A program made the translations under genes and the position numbers. From Areca catechu (taxonomy: Eukaryota; Streptophyta; Magnoliopsida; Arecales; Arecaceae): 64,000 nt of DNA. Every line of letters begins with the position of its first letter. Positions within the stretch are counted from its first letter, which is position 1. Positions 44,994 through 56,092 of the stretch are shown here, piece by piece. The stretch is from the NCBI GenBank assembly GCA_021397845.1, contig CM038043.1, positions 124,581,013 through 124,645,012 of the forward strand. The letters are read 5' to 3'. The notes under the pieces are model-generated. The model saw only the letters and a list, made by a program, of their open reading frames with translations, was not told the origin of the DNA and made no database searches.

Positions 44994-47900
44994 ACAAAGC
45001 GAAGAACCTTATCGGGGTTTGACATGCCGCGAATCCTCTTGAAAGAGAGGGGTGCCTTCGGGAACGCGGACACAGGTTGTGCATGGCTGTCGTCAGCTCG
45101 TGCCATAAGATGTTGGGTTAAGTCCCGCAACGAGCACAACCCTTGTGTTTAGTTGCCACCATTGAGTTTAGAACCCTGAACAGACTGCCAGTGATAAGCT
45201 GGAGGAAGGTGAGGATGACGTCAAGTCATTATGCCCCTTATGCCTTGGGTGACACACGTGCTACAATGGCCAGGACAAAGGGTCGCGATCCCGCGAGGGT
45301 GAGCTAACTCCAAAAATCCGTCCTCAGTTCGGATTGCAAGCTACAATTTGCCTGCATGAAGTCGGAATACTCTTATAAATATTTGAAATTGCATGTATGC
45401 CGTGCAAATTTATTATTGCATGAATATTCTTATAAATACACTTCTAAATTATCCATTTAAATTATTTCTTTTTGTATATATACTTTTGAAAATTTACTAT
45501 TGCGTGAATATCCTTATAAATTATTTCTTTTTGTGTGTCTATCTTTATTGAGTTAAGGGTGTACATGCAAGAAAAATAATTTATAAGGGCATACAGGCAA
45601 GTAGTAAATTTGTGAGGTTATACATGCAATTTTAGATTTTGTAAGGTTATACATTTGAAAAGAATACTTCATAAAAGTATTCATGCAAAGAATAAGTTTG
45701 GGAGGGTATTCATGCAATTTCATATATTTATAGGAGTACACACATGCAAATAAACCCCTTTTTTCTTCAATTTTAGAGACATTCTATATTATAACTATTG
45801 TCAAAAACTGGCACTTATGGATCCGTTTACTGAGAAGGTAACCAGATTGATCCAAGATACACAATAGCACCTTTAAATATTTTGATTTAGTATTTGTGTT
45901 TAAATTTATGATTTTATTTTTTGTATTTTTTGTTGTTAATGAATATTTTATGAAATTAAACATATACTTGGGACTTGTTTGGTAATTCTTTCAAAAAAAA
46001 AAAAAGAGTTTTACTGTATGAAGTTTATGCAAATACACTATGTAGTTGAGAGTCATTGAATTTTAACTGAAGTTTTTGAGTTCAAAATTGATGGTGGTTC
46101 TTTGTAATTGGCAGGTGGCTATCCCTTTGAGCCTCCTAAAATGCAGTTCATAACAAAAGTTTGGTAAGGAAATTCTTGCATATGGTGGCCTTTTTCTAGC
46201 TTCAAGGTCCATCATTCTGTTTGTTTTCTCATCGAAGTCCTTCCCTCTAAACTACTTTGAGAAAACTATTAATCATTGAACTTAATAAGTAGTTTATGGC
46301 ATAACACAAGTCTTTTTCTGCAGTGGTATTTTTCTGCTTTCATGTGATCTGCGTACCTCTTGTTAGTTTGCATTCTGGATATCTAAAAGCATGGTGCTTT
46401 TTTTTTGAAAATTAAAAAGGTTGATCTGAGACCCTTGAATCCTATGCAGTTGCATTTTAAAATTGTCTTTCTGAAATTTTGTGTATCTTTATTTTATCAA
46501 TTTCTCTGCAATAATCACTCATGTAATATCTATTAGTCTAGTGGCACAATAGTATGGTTGCTATTGATTTGTGCACACCACCCTCAATTTTATTGTTGAT
46601 GTATCATTTCTAAATTTAAGCAATTTGTGTCATGAATCATGAGGTATGGGACATTACGTTTGACAAATGGAACTGTATTACCAAAGCTATAGAAATCAAG
46701 GTCATGAGGCCCATCCATTTGACTGACAACTTTTGATGGTAGATTGATGCATTATTTACTATTCAGTTTTGAATGAAAGCTGGCATAGGCAATCAATGCT
46801 GTGGGATAATAGGGTGGAAATTTTATATGTGGATAATCATGAGTACAAGATACAAGTGCTAATTCCGGGTGTTTCTACATTGTCCAAATCCCTATTTAAT
46901 CTGGATCAAGCTTCTATTGATGTTTTCACTCATTTATATCTAAACATTTTTTGGTTCATGACTCATTTCGGAAAGAGCCTGAACTTGGCCTCAAATGACA
47001 ACTAGGTTTATGTAGAAGGATGTGGGGAGGTTTTAGTTGAAGAATGCCTTTTGGAATTTTTTGGCTTTAAGATTTTTAAATATTTAAATCACTTATTAAT
47101 TGGTCATTTCATTGTTTTATGCAAATTTCCAGGTTGCTAAATAATTCAGGGTGACAAATGTTTTTGTACCAAGGATTGCTAAACCCATACCAGGACCCGT
47201 ACCAATCAACGACCGATACCGTACCATACCGGTATGGATACCGTTATCTTCCTTCTCCCTCTCAACTAACAACAAAAAAAAAAAAAAATGAAAATCGGTT
47301 TGAACCGGACCGAACCGGTCCCGGACCAGCCGAACCAACCGGTTCGGTGCGGTTTGAGCCGGTTCAGGACCGGTTCGGACCCGTTCATTTTTCTTCCAAA
47401 CCGGAGAACTAGTTTTTGGTACGAACCGTACCAGTTGGCCGCCAGTCCGGTTCGGTATGAGTTGAACCGGCCGGTATGGCATGGTTCGGCAATCCTTGTT
47501 TTGTACAATTGTAATGCTTTCTCATTCTCCAGTTTTTGAGAACCATTCAAGTACATCATGCAAGTCATGGTGCTAAAGGCCTTTTATAATTGCTATATAA
47601 ACCATTGCCAGTTTTTTCGTGTTAAACTTTGAATTTCTCCTCCTTCAGAAAGCTCTATCATTTGGTAGTAATTTTTTGGATCTGACATGACATATGGCAG
47701 TGATGTTTATTTAGAGGCTTAATTTATAAAAAGCATATTTAAACTCTGAGTGCAACAACATTTATAGGAGCAAAATTTACAAGACAAGAATACCTGAAAA
47801 GCTTGGGAATGCTAATAGAGGGGGAAATTAAAAGGTCACTGGATGTGAAAGGTATAGATAATACTTACATTTGTTAAGAAGGCGGCTAATTTATTGGAAG

Positions 47901-50900
47901 CTAGTGAAGATGTGAAGATGTCATCATTTGAGGGAGGAGACATTGGAATAAGAATTTTCGACTTGCTTGAGATAATTAAAGGGGGGAGAAAGTAAAAGTC
48001 GACAAGTGAAAAGGCTTATCGCAAGCCAAAATGATTGTGAATGGGATGCTCAATAAGTGTGTATGCATAACATTTCTTTTAGTGTTAAAATATTTTCTTG
48101 TTCAAAAACATGGTTTTTGATATGGTTTGGTATAGCCATGGATTTCAACAAGTTTGACACTATTTTGTGAAACATACACCTTTCTTTCTAAAAATTGTGA
48201 AGGATTCATTTTCTGATTTCCTTGTCTATTTTGATACATATGGTTATTTGATTGGCTGTTGGTTAAATATATTTATAAAGTGGTGCCTTGTACACATTTG
48301 TGCTTTATTTATTTTACATAATTTAGTTTAGTGAATGAATATTTTTAGTACACAGTGCACATCATTGCAAACAATTTGGCAGTGTTTTGAATCTTTCTCA
48401 AGGAAGGTGATGTAGCCTTTATTGAGATTTAAAGTCTACATGGTTTAATTCTGCAGCAAATTTTGGTTCCTATTTGGATTTATCTGAATTATATAACAAT
48501 CATCATGCTTAAGCTCAGTTGTAACAGCTATCAGCTTCAAAACTGGAGAAAGATCTGCTTCTGAAAGAAGAAAGCAGCAGAAAGTCGAGTCAGATCTGAA
48601 ATATCTTTGACTCTTGCTAGATTTTTATACGGCACAGTGGAGATATAAGCAATAATAGAAGAGGACTGGGAAAAATAGATATGAGAAGAGAGAAGAAAAG
48701 AGAGTACGCAGGTGCATCCATTCCTGAGAAATATTGCATCCAACTCCAGCAATTCCACAATCAGCTGGCTGCAGCCCCTCTTTTGGAGGCTTGGCCTGTT
48801 GCTAATCATACTCGACCAGGACTCCTTTGAAGGGATATAAACTAATTCTAAAGAACAGTGAAACCCTTACTGAAAGCCTTGACTGGCTGGTCGTCCCAGT
48901 TCAATCGGGGTTCCTTAAATTAGTCATAAAACTGAAAGAACATGTAAATTAGTCATAAAACTGAAAGAACATGACTACATTACCCCAATATAAGCCTCTG
49001 TTGCTATTCATGGTACCACAGCATGAATAGTACTATGTATAGAAACAGAATATCAACTCCCATTTAGAAAAAAATACTGAAAATGATGCCTAATAATGTG
49101 AAAATCAAATAAATTACAGCAGCTTAAGCTTCAAAATAGCACCATCAATGGGAAAAGCCCTAGGCCACCAACCTAACAATCTAACAGTTTTTTTGTTCCC
49201 TATGGTTGCTTTTGGTCTCAGGATTGAAAACCCCAGGAATTACTATCCTAACCCTTTATATCGTTAAACTGGTTTTATCAGGTTAGCTTCAACCCAGTCA
49301 ACACAGCATATTTTGCTATCCTTATGGAGTTTATTTGTTCTGCAGGTCTCTAATGTTTTCCAACATGTTGATACCTAAAGGAGCTGTAGTTTAAATTTCA
49401 TCTCAGCTTCTTAACTAAACCAAACCTTAATCCTGAACTAGTTAGCATTGGCTAATGTCATTTAAATTTCATATTATATCAAAATTTTATAGCTTTTCAG
49501 TCATGTGAATACTGTATTTGTTATATTTCTCAAATAAGCAAGTTCTTCTGAAGAATTTTAGAAAGCGTGAAATTATCCCAGTATTGCAGCACAAGCCGCT
49601 GAGGGTTGTGTTTGGGTTTGCTTTAGCTTTTAGTTGGTGCCTTATTGATCAATGTCGTTACTGGGTCTTGCTTTATTTTATTTGTCCTATCTATGACTAG
49701 AGTTCTGGAAGGTTGCTCCTTGCTTTCATGACATTGAACTTTGTAACCAGCGAGGTTGGTCTCTACCTGCCAAACGATATTGGTTTTAGTTTCATGACTG
49801 CTTCTTCTTTCATCCAAAAATGGCTTGCTCAAATTTAACACCAAGTCACAAAGGGTTAATGTTAAGTTGAGAGCTGGTCATATAGCTAGTGGTCACCTCT
49901 GCCATGTTTCCTTTCTCCGCATTTTTGTGCACGGTCATTAAGGGTTGGTTCCAACATGTGAAGATGACTGGTAAATTTCATATCATGCATTATGCTAACA
50001 AGTAACAAATCTGAGCTTGTTAATGTGAAGTCTTTGATCACTATATAAAGGATTGATAAGATTCAAGGTGAAGTGAATTCATTAAAACTCAAGACCTAAG
50101 GTCAGAAGTTAGATATGATGGATTCGCATGTACTTCTATGGAATCAAGCTTGGCTGCATGACCACTTTGATATCTGGTGGAAGCAAAGATGGGAGGGGAT
50201 TTCTCATTTCAAAGCTTAGTGACTTGCATGTCTCTGGCCTTATGTTGACTAAAGAGGTTGCCACATGATGTGGCTCATTAATAATTATCTGGATAGCTTT
50301 TGGTAGTTCTACTTGTCAACAATCATCAGCATCTTGTCATGTGTTTGGGTACTGTAAACTGTGTAAATTGTATAGGGAGTATTGTTTCATTTTTAAAAAT
50401 ATTCTGTCTGAAGACTTCAGTTTTCTTTGGATATTCTTGTCCTATATCTTAAAATGAAGTCCACAAATTGGAATAAAAACTCATTATGTTGCCACTTCTA
50501 ACTGTGTTTTCCTTATATTTTGTCCATCGTTCAGAAACACGAGCATGCATCATGAAGGCTTTGGCAATTTTTATGGATTTTATTTATTAAAAGCAAACAT
50601 AATTTTCTATGATATGATCTAGTATCATGCTCCATTATTCGTTTCTGTCGCTGTTGAAGGCACCCCAACATTAGCAGTCAAAATGGAGCAATTTGTTTGG
50701 ACATTTTGAAAGATCAATGGAGCCCTGCCCTTACCTTGAAAACTGCATTGCTGTCGCTGCAAGCTCTGCTGTCAGCACCTGAACCTGATGACCCCCAGGA
50801 TGCTGTTGTTGCGCAACAGGTATAAAATTATGCTCCACACTCATTTCCACTTGAAAATCTACCACATGATATGTTAATCTTTTTATTTATATTGATCACC

Positions 50901-51220
50901 CTTCACATCTTGCAGTACCTGCGTGAGTACCCAACTTTTGTTGCTACAGCTAGGTACTGGACAGAGGTCTTTGCCAAAAGGACATCAGTTGGAATTGAAG
51001 AGAAGGTGCGCCTGATGTAAATTGTTTTTTTTTTTAGAATACAAGAGCTTATAATCTAATGAATTTACTTTAAGAAAAAAAATGATTTCAGGTACAGAAG
51101 CTGGTGGAAATGGGTTTCTCTGAGGATTTAGTGAGGAACACACTGGAGAGTGTAAACGGTGATGAGAACATGGCTCTTGAAAAGTTGTGCTCAGGCTGAA
51201 GCGCATGCTTCTTGCTTGAA
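38449..51220 (+). CDS. UBC27: Ubiquitin-conjugating enzyme E2 with C-terminal UBA domain (UBC27-like)
   Basis: Five exons: 38449-38632, 46115-46163, 50660-50819, 50916-51005 and 51092-51220. All introns have GT...AG ends and matching phases. The start MLDVSRVQKEL fits the family better than the in-frame ATG at 38425. Exon 1 gives the N-terminal helix and first strands. Exon 2 has the GYPFEPPKMQF block, exon 3 the HPN motif (residues 79-81) and active-site Cys90 in GAICLDIL. Exon 5 codes a UBA domain, about residues 161-195 (VQKLVEMGFSEDLV). E2 enzymes pass ubiquitin from E1 to substrates with E3 ligases, in cytosol and nucleus. UBA-bearing E2s of the UBE2K/UBC27 class typically build Lys48 chains. 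As read, five A's near 51180-51184 instead of the expected four change the usual LEKLCS ending to a longer tail with stop TGA at 51218. In the family frame the stop is 51198-51200. Confidence 0.92.
39423..40213. mobile_element. hAT-like non-autonomous transposon in intron 1
   Basis: The ends form imperfect terminal inverted repeats starting TAGA: TAGACCTGCTTATCAGGCGG on the left, and TAGAGTTGCTCATTTTGTGG reading in from the right. They are flanked by the degenerate 8-bp repeats CTCCGTGG and CTCCCCAG. An 8-bp duplication and TAG start fit hAT. The middle is purine-rich and has no transposase, and long frames there are chance. Confidence 0.6.
40214..41949. other. Intron 1 sequence without recognised features
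   Basis: AT-rich intronic DNA. No gene or defined repeat can be supported here. Confidence 0.5.
43790..43861 (+). tRNA. trnV-GAC: Plastid-derived tRNA-Val(GAC), decayed nuclear copy
   Basis: A 72-base cloverleaf of plastid trnV with anticodon GAC at 43822-43824 and no intron. Compared with the plastid gene as I know it, position 2 is A instead of G, which breaks a pair in the acceptor stem. There are also a C-to-T and a G-to-A (TTCGAGCC to TTCAAGCC). It is probably non-functional. Confidence 0.9.
44085..45369 (+). rRNA. rrn16: Plastid-derived 16S rRNA, truncated nuclear copy
   Basis: It begins TCTCATGGAGAGTTCGATCC, with the trnV-rrn16 spacer of about 223 bp before it. Landmarks include the 530 loop GTGCCAGCAGCCGCGG (about 44546), GAAATGCGTAGAGATCGG (about 44720), GGTGGAGCATGTGGTTTAA (about 44969) and a CAACGAGCACAACCC block (about 45129). 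About 200 bases of the 3' end are missing, including the anti-Shine-Dalgarno region. Many transitions and small deletions are present, one of them in the GATGCAAGTTATCCGG block. It is a pseudogene. Confidence 0.93.
45761..46114. other. Last part of intron 1
   Basis: AT-rich, ending with the acceptor TTGGCAG at 46108-46114 before exon 2. Confidence 0.6.
46164..50659. other. Intron 2 of the E2 gene
   Basis: A 4.5 kb intron with donor GTAAGG at 46164 and acceptor TTGAAG at 50654-50659. It contains the MITE at 47170-47498 and a perfect 29-bp tandem duplication near 48917-48974 (AAATTAGTCATAAAACTGAA core). No other gene is seen. Confidence 0.7.
47170..47498. mobile_element. MITE with 8-bp target duplication TTTTGTAC, in intron 2
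   Basis: Terminal inverted repeats CAAGGATTGCTAAACC (left) and CAAGGATTGCCGAACC (reading in from the right) are flanked by perfect TTTTGTAC repeats at 47162-47169 and 47499-47506. The 8-bp duplication suggests hAT. The interior is rich in CCGGTTCGG-type palindromic motifs that break up the AT-rich intron. Confidence 0.9.
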
Positions 51221-54200
51221 GGTGTAATTTTTTTAAATCCATCAAAGCATATCATCTTCTTTCATCATCTTTACTCTAGTTCACTTAGTTACAGTTCGAC
51301 GTGAAAGGGGTTAGTTGGCACATGTAACAGAGATGCTTTGTCATTAACAAGTTTCTTACTATTATTTCTTTCTTATGCTGTTCTATTCACTTGCTTGATG
51401 ACGTCTTCTAGGACATGGACAATCTCTTTGGCCCTCTGGTGCATGGATGGAGTCAAAGCCTAGAAAAACCAAAAAAACAAATAAAGTCCGAGGGAAAAAG
51501 AAAGCAAAGTTCCATTCAATGTGAAACTACAACCAAATCCCTCTGCAATAACAAATATAAGCCAGTGGGGAGGGAAGATAGGTTACCTTCCCGAAAGATA
51601 TGAATTGCCCTGAATGTTTAAACTGCCTTTCTGATCTCCCATGCATCCTACACAATGGTTGTTAATCAACCGAATATAACAGGTCTGGATCTGCTTCAGC
51701 CCAAATTTGAGAGGCTTTGTACCTATACGCTGCTGTGCAAATACCTCCCATGATGCCCGGAGTTCAGCCTCAGGTACTGTAAACGGCAGCCAAGTAGGTA
51801 AAGAGATACGGTCCAGGATGAATGGATCCTGTACGGGATAATGTAGGTGCGGAGCTCCCAACTAATGCGTAAGGCCCTGCAATTATGACTTGGAAGTGCA
51901 GATTAGCAAGTAGGAGGCCAACGGTAAGGGGATTTATATCTTTGTTTATTTATTTTTTATTATCCAAGTATAGATTTTAGGATTATGCCATACAAGAATT
52001 ATTTTCGGAATTTTTGGTTGCTAAGCAAGAGGTGTGTTACTATTGGGACAAGCCCTGATTCTCTTGGTAAAGGAGCAATTATGTTTTCAACGGTGACTCG
52101 ATTAAATTCAAGAATTTTTTTTAGAACATGTGATTGGGGATGGGAGGGAGCATTCTACTCTGGCAGCTTAGTGGAGTTAGTTGACGTACTCACCTTCGAG
52201 TGGGAAGGGTATTTTGAAAAAATAGCTATCCGAATCGAACATGGCTTGCCAGGACGAGGATCCAATGGGGGTAGCTATAGCGGGGATTTTCCTCCCCCCA
52301 TTCCTTTTGCCTTATCCACAAAAAAAAAAAAAAAAAAAAAAGAGCAGTCATGTCACCTACCCTGGTGCATGTTACAATGCCATGGTATCATGGGATGAGT
52401 TTTTTTTGATTCAAATATTTATGCAATATTCTTGCATGTCACACATCAAGTCTAGCCTTTTCGAGTCTTTTTATCGGATATATAGATAAACATGCAGTAG
52501 TCCAGTTATATAGCCAAACATGTACCTTCATGTCCTTGCCCGAGTTGAATACATGTAACACCTTTAAGTGTCCACGAGCAACCCAGCTCTCAAGTCAACT
52601 ATGATGCTCATCATGTCTCTGTACTATAATATCAAATTCTTTCCAAGAGTACTTCGTAGCTCGGCATCTCTGTGCCAATTCAATGGCTTTGTCCCTTTAA
52701 GCTAAGTATTGCTTATCTGAGATGTTTCAAATCTTTGAGTATTTTTGTGTCATGACATAACCATTGTGCACTGATTTGTAAACCACCATGCTGCCTTTTA
52801 GAAAAATATAGATCAAACTCACATGACATGATCATGCAATGCCATCACTATGCATGAGGCTTAGGCAAACCATTTCTAGTATCACCTAGTCTTGCCAAAA
52901 TGACATATCTCGTAGTCCCACAAAGCTACGATTGATCAGGCACATCCAAAGATTTCCTAGGTTCTATTATCCAAGCTTCCCCACAAGCTTTTGTACCATA
53001 ATCCTGGTTTTATATTCTCAATATATCCTCCCATCAATGTCTATACCACCTGATAATGTTCATGGCCTACTTGCACATCATTGTGACTGCCATAATCCTA
53101 AAGGTCTATAGCTATACCGCTTAACATTCTATGTTCACGACATGCTCGTATCTTGTGCATTGCCATAATATCAGCATTCAAGTATGTCCATCAAGTAAAT
53201 AACTTTAATCGGCTAATCCTTGCATCCAGCTATTCTCTCCTCACAAGACTCTCTTGGCCATCTTGATCCTTGGCCCAGCTCCAAGGCATATGTTTTGATC
53301 GAACTTCTACAAACCATGCCTAAACTCCACGGCCAAACGGTCCTGTGGAACCTCGTGAGACATCATCCGACAATGCTCACGAGACTTGCCTATTTGGATA
53401 GGCCAAACCCTTGCTCGACTAGTTCTCTATCACCTCTATGTGCCATCACTGAGATCAAGAATGTATAGAGTAGCGAGGACTATTTCTTAAGGGTCAACCT
53501 CTTATAAATCCCCATCTTGTACAATGTGGCCAGCTTGTCCAACAAGCATTGCCCCAAATACCTCCATGCGAGACCATCCAGGCATGGCACCGCCTTGATC
53601 CATAATCGTGCCATAGCAAACCCGTACCTTACAAGCCTGGGAGAGTCAGGAATATGGCCAAAGCCCCATATCCTTCCTCAAAATCAAGAGAATTTCTCGA
53701 GTCTTAATACATGTCTTAGTGACATATTGCTATGCGAAATATCAAGCTTCTTGAGCCTTTCAATATTATGCCATGACTATGCTACTCAATGACTAATCAT
53801 TGCTCCTCTCGTTAGCTAGCGAGGTATCTGTCTAAACTCCATCCTAAGGGTTCCAAGGTTACGAGGAGCATTGCGAATTTTGGGCCATGCTAAATCCTTT
53901 AGATCATTGTGCCACATTCATGCCGGTACCCCTACAATAAGCCAATGGCTAAGTCTGTGACAATGGTGCAGTTATTTGAAGAACGTGGCAAAAATAGTGG
54001 CTCTATGGTACCTTCTCAAAATATGGGCAAATCTTCTTGGGCTAGGAGCGTTGAGGGAGGAAATAATTTGTATCATAATGATGGTTTCAATTTGAAGGTT
54101 CAATTTAAGAAACTCCTTTGAAAAAAAAACAAAGGGGGTTACTTTAAGAACTCATTTGGTTCGAATATATCAAATTATAGAATAATCTAACTATTTCTAA

Positions 54201-54358
54201 AAATCATTTATTTAAAAAATAATTATAGAGAAATAATTTTGTATCATGTTTGGTTGGTAAAAAAAAATTTAGAAAATGATATCGAAAAATAATTATTATA
54301 TTTGGTTAGAGCTAATCCTATGTAAGAATATGATCAAATTTACAAATATACCTATTAT
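51221..54358. other. Downstream region without recognised genes
   Basis: The first 200 bp are probably the E2 3' UTR. An A-run of 20 or more bases near 52319-52341 could be the tail of a retroposed sequence, but its start is not visible. Between 54130 and 54345 an AT-rich segment looks like a decayed MITE, without clear ends. Reading frames here are short and unlike any family I recognise. Confidence 0.5.
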
Positions 54359-55538
54359 TGCTGCATAGATTGCCATGGTCTGAAGCTTAAGCGAGATCCG
54401 GTCAAGGTTGAGCTCTCGTAGGAGGGCTAAGCTCTTCGTCCCAAAGCTCTTGCACCTGGTCGGTCTTGCAAAAAAGAGGAGACCCAGGCCAAGAATTTTG
54501 ATGGGAACACTTCGACGGTCAAGTCAGTAAGGCGATCAGATCAAGAAAAATAGATCCTCTTTAATAGGGCTTAGAGATGCCTTCGCATCTAGAGGGTTCG
54601 AAAGATAGAAGAGTTAGAATCATGGGTGGCCGGGGTAGTCCTATGGTGCTCATCTTGCCCTCACCTTAGCCCACTTTTTCTTACCTTTGCCGGGTATCCC
54701 TTTTACTTTCTTATAGCAGTTGATTCTGTATTTTGGGGCTTAGAGATCCTATTTACCTTTCGTGCTTCCCTGGGGGGTGTCTTGTCTCGAAGGTCTGCCT
54801 TGTCCTAGGGTTGCGTAGGACAAGGTCCAAGTTCTCGGAAGGAGGCTTTGTAATGGATCAGGTAGTGTATTGCAGGATCTACGCCCTTAGTGGGTCAACC
54901 CACTGTGACAAGTGCAGTGGCATGCCACCGGGTCTGGCATCCCAACAGGGCACTCCTTCAGAGGGTGCTGGTGATGTGTTATCGGGCTTGGAAGCCTGGA
55001 GGAGCACTATCTTGTCGTGAGATGCAAGTGGGGTGCTAAGGGTCTGAACCGCTGGTGGAGTACTCCCCTGTAGGAGGTGCAGGCAGCGTGCTACAGGATC
55101 TGGAGCTTCGGTGGAGCACTCTCCCATGGAAGGTGCAAGTGATGTGCTATAGGGTTTGGAGCTCTGATAAGGCACACTCATGCGAAAGGTGCAGGCGGTG
55201 TGCTACAGGGTCTGGAGCTCCGAAAAGTGCCTCCATTGCAAAAGGTTCGGCTCCCTAAGATCTATGGCGGGTTTGGTGGAGATGACGACATTGCCTGGAC
55301 GGGAGCTTGATCTCGATCGAGTGCTCACCTCGGATGGGAGCTCGACCTCAACTAAGAGCTCATATTGGATGGGAGCTCGACCCTGGCCGGGAGCTCACCT
55401 CGGATGGGAGCTCAACCTTGGTTGGGAGCTCACCTCAGATGGGAACTCGATAGATGGCGCTCATCTAGTGGCTCTACCCACCACCTCAATCACCAGCTGC
55501 ATCTGACATGGATGCCACATCAGTGGTTCATCACATCA
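54359..55538 (-). repeat. 3' LTR of a second Tat element (Tat-2)
   Basis: On the minus strand the LTR starts TGATGTGATGAACC right after a purine tract (GAGAGTGGGGAGAATC at about 55554-55539). It contains CTGACTTGACCGTCGAAG near 54530, the plant gypsy transcription-start type motif. The left end near 54359 is chosen for its TG and is approximate. Two tandem arrays fill its U3. Confidence 0.65.
54855..55460. repeat. Two tandem arrays in the Tat-2 LTR
   Basis: About six units of 55-60 bp (GTGCTACAGGGTCTGGAGCT core) run to about 55245. They are followed by units of roughly 30 bp (GGGAGCTCACCTCGGAT core) between about 55290 and 55460. Confidence 0.75.
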
Positions 55539-56092
55539 GATTCTCCCCACTCTCGAGTTTAGAGTACGAGGTGCCCCATCGGGCTTGAGGTGAAGAGAGT
55601 AATGATATTGCTGACATGGAAAGATATCGTGCCTGCACCATATAATACCTTGATCACCAACGGTTCATAGATCGCACCTTGTGCTAGCTGAGAGGTGCCA
55701 CATTAGCAGGCGTAGTGGCCTGTCATGATGATTACACTCCGTCTAGTGTGGTTGCATGTGAACCGAAGCATCCTGCATAGCAGAAATCTACACGTGGTCG
55801 AGATCCATTGGCCGGGAGAGGGGAGAAGATGCAAGCTCCATCCAATGCAATGCGATAGGGCTTCGCTATCTTTTTCAAAGGGGTTGTTCCCCTCCATTCT
55901 GCCCTTTCAAAAATTTTCGAGAGAGCAAGGATAGAGAGGAAAGAGCGAGAGCCCCATACCAATGTTGATAACCTCGACCCAAGGTCTCCCGCAGGTCAGC
56001 CCTCTTTCTCCACCTTCTCTCCCTCTTCTCTTTGCCGAGGGGGTTCCTCTAGGATTTGGGTCCTCTGTTCTTTTCTATGTCCCTTCTTTTCT
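55539..56092 (+). promoter_or_regulatory. Polypurine tract and leader of the Tat-2 antisense ORF
   Basis: In position it corresponds to 15233-15783 of Tat-1. It has a CT-rich stretch near 56000-56090 just before the likely start codon. Confidence 0.4.

Larger units (their letters stand above)
42062..45369 (+). other. Nuclear insertion of plastid DNA (NUPT), about 3.3 kb
   Basis: The stretch follows the plastid inverted-repeat order, the spacer upstream of trnV, then trnV-GAC, then rrn16, without rearrangement. It carries many C-to-T and G-to-A changes against the plastid sequence as I know it. One example is GGCTCAGGATGAACGC, now GGCTTAGGATGAATGC at the rrn16 start. Such changes are typical of methylated nuclear copies. 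It ends inside rrn16. The left edge, near 42062, is approximate. Confidence 0.9.
41950..45760. mobile_element. AT-rich foldback (MITE-like) element interrupted by plastid DNA
   Basis: The sequence at 41955-42061 and 45370-45540 runs in one direction. The sequence at 45545-45760 is a similar copy in reverse. For example GAAATTGCATG at 45384 pairs with CATGCAATTTC at 45711. Units contain TTGCATGnATnCC and CTTATAAAT motifs. A long inverted repeat without coding is typical of a foldback MITE. Target duplications were not identified. Confidence 0.6.

Noticed and set aside
44085..45369. Bacterial 16S rRNA from contamination or a bacterial replicon
   Set aside because: The order trnV-GAC then 16S and the spacer fit the plastid inverted repeat. 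The copy is truncated and decayed, and lies in an intron of a plant gene with plant repeats around it.
38449..51220. E2 sequence as a processed pseudogene
   Set aside because: Four introns with proper GT...AG ends and consistent phases are present, and the catalytic residues are intact.
51583..51861. RNase H-like fragment on the minus strand
   Set aside because: A short likeness in one block only. No catalytic residues in the right order were seen.
52319..52341. A SINE or LINE ending in the A-run
   Set aside because: No polymerase III boxes, RT motifs or target duplication could be found upstream, so it is left as an unexplained A-run.
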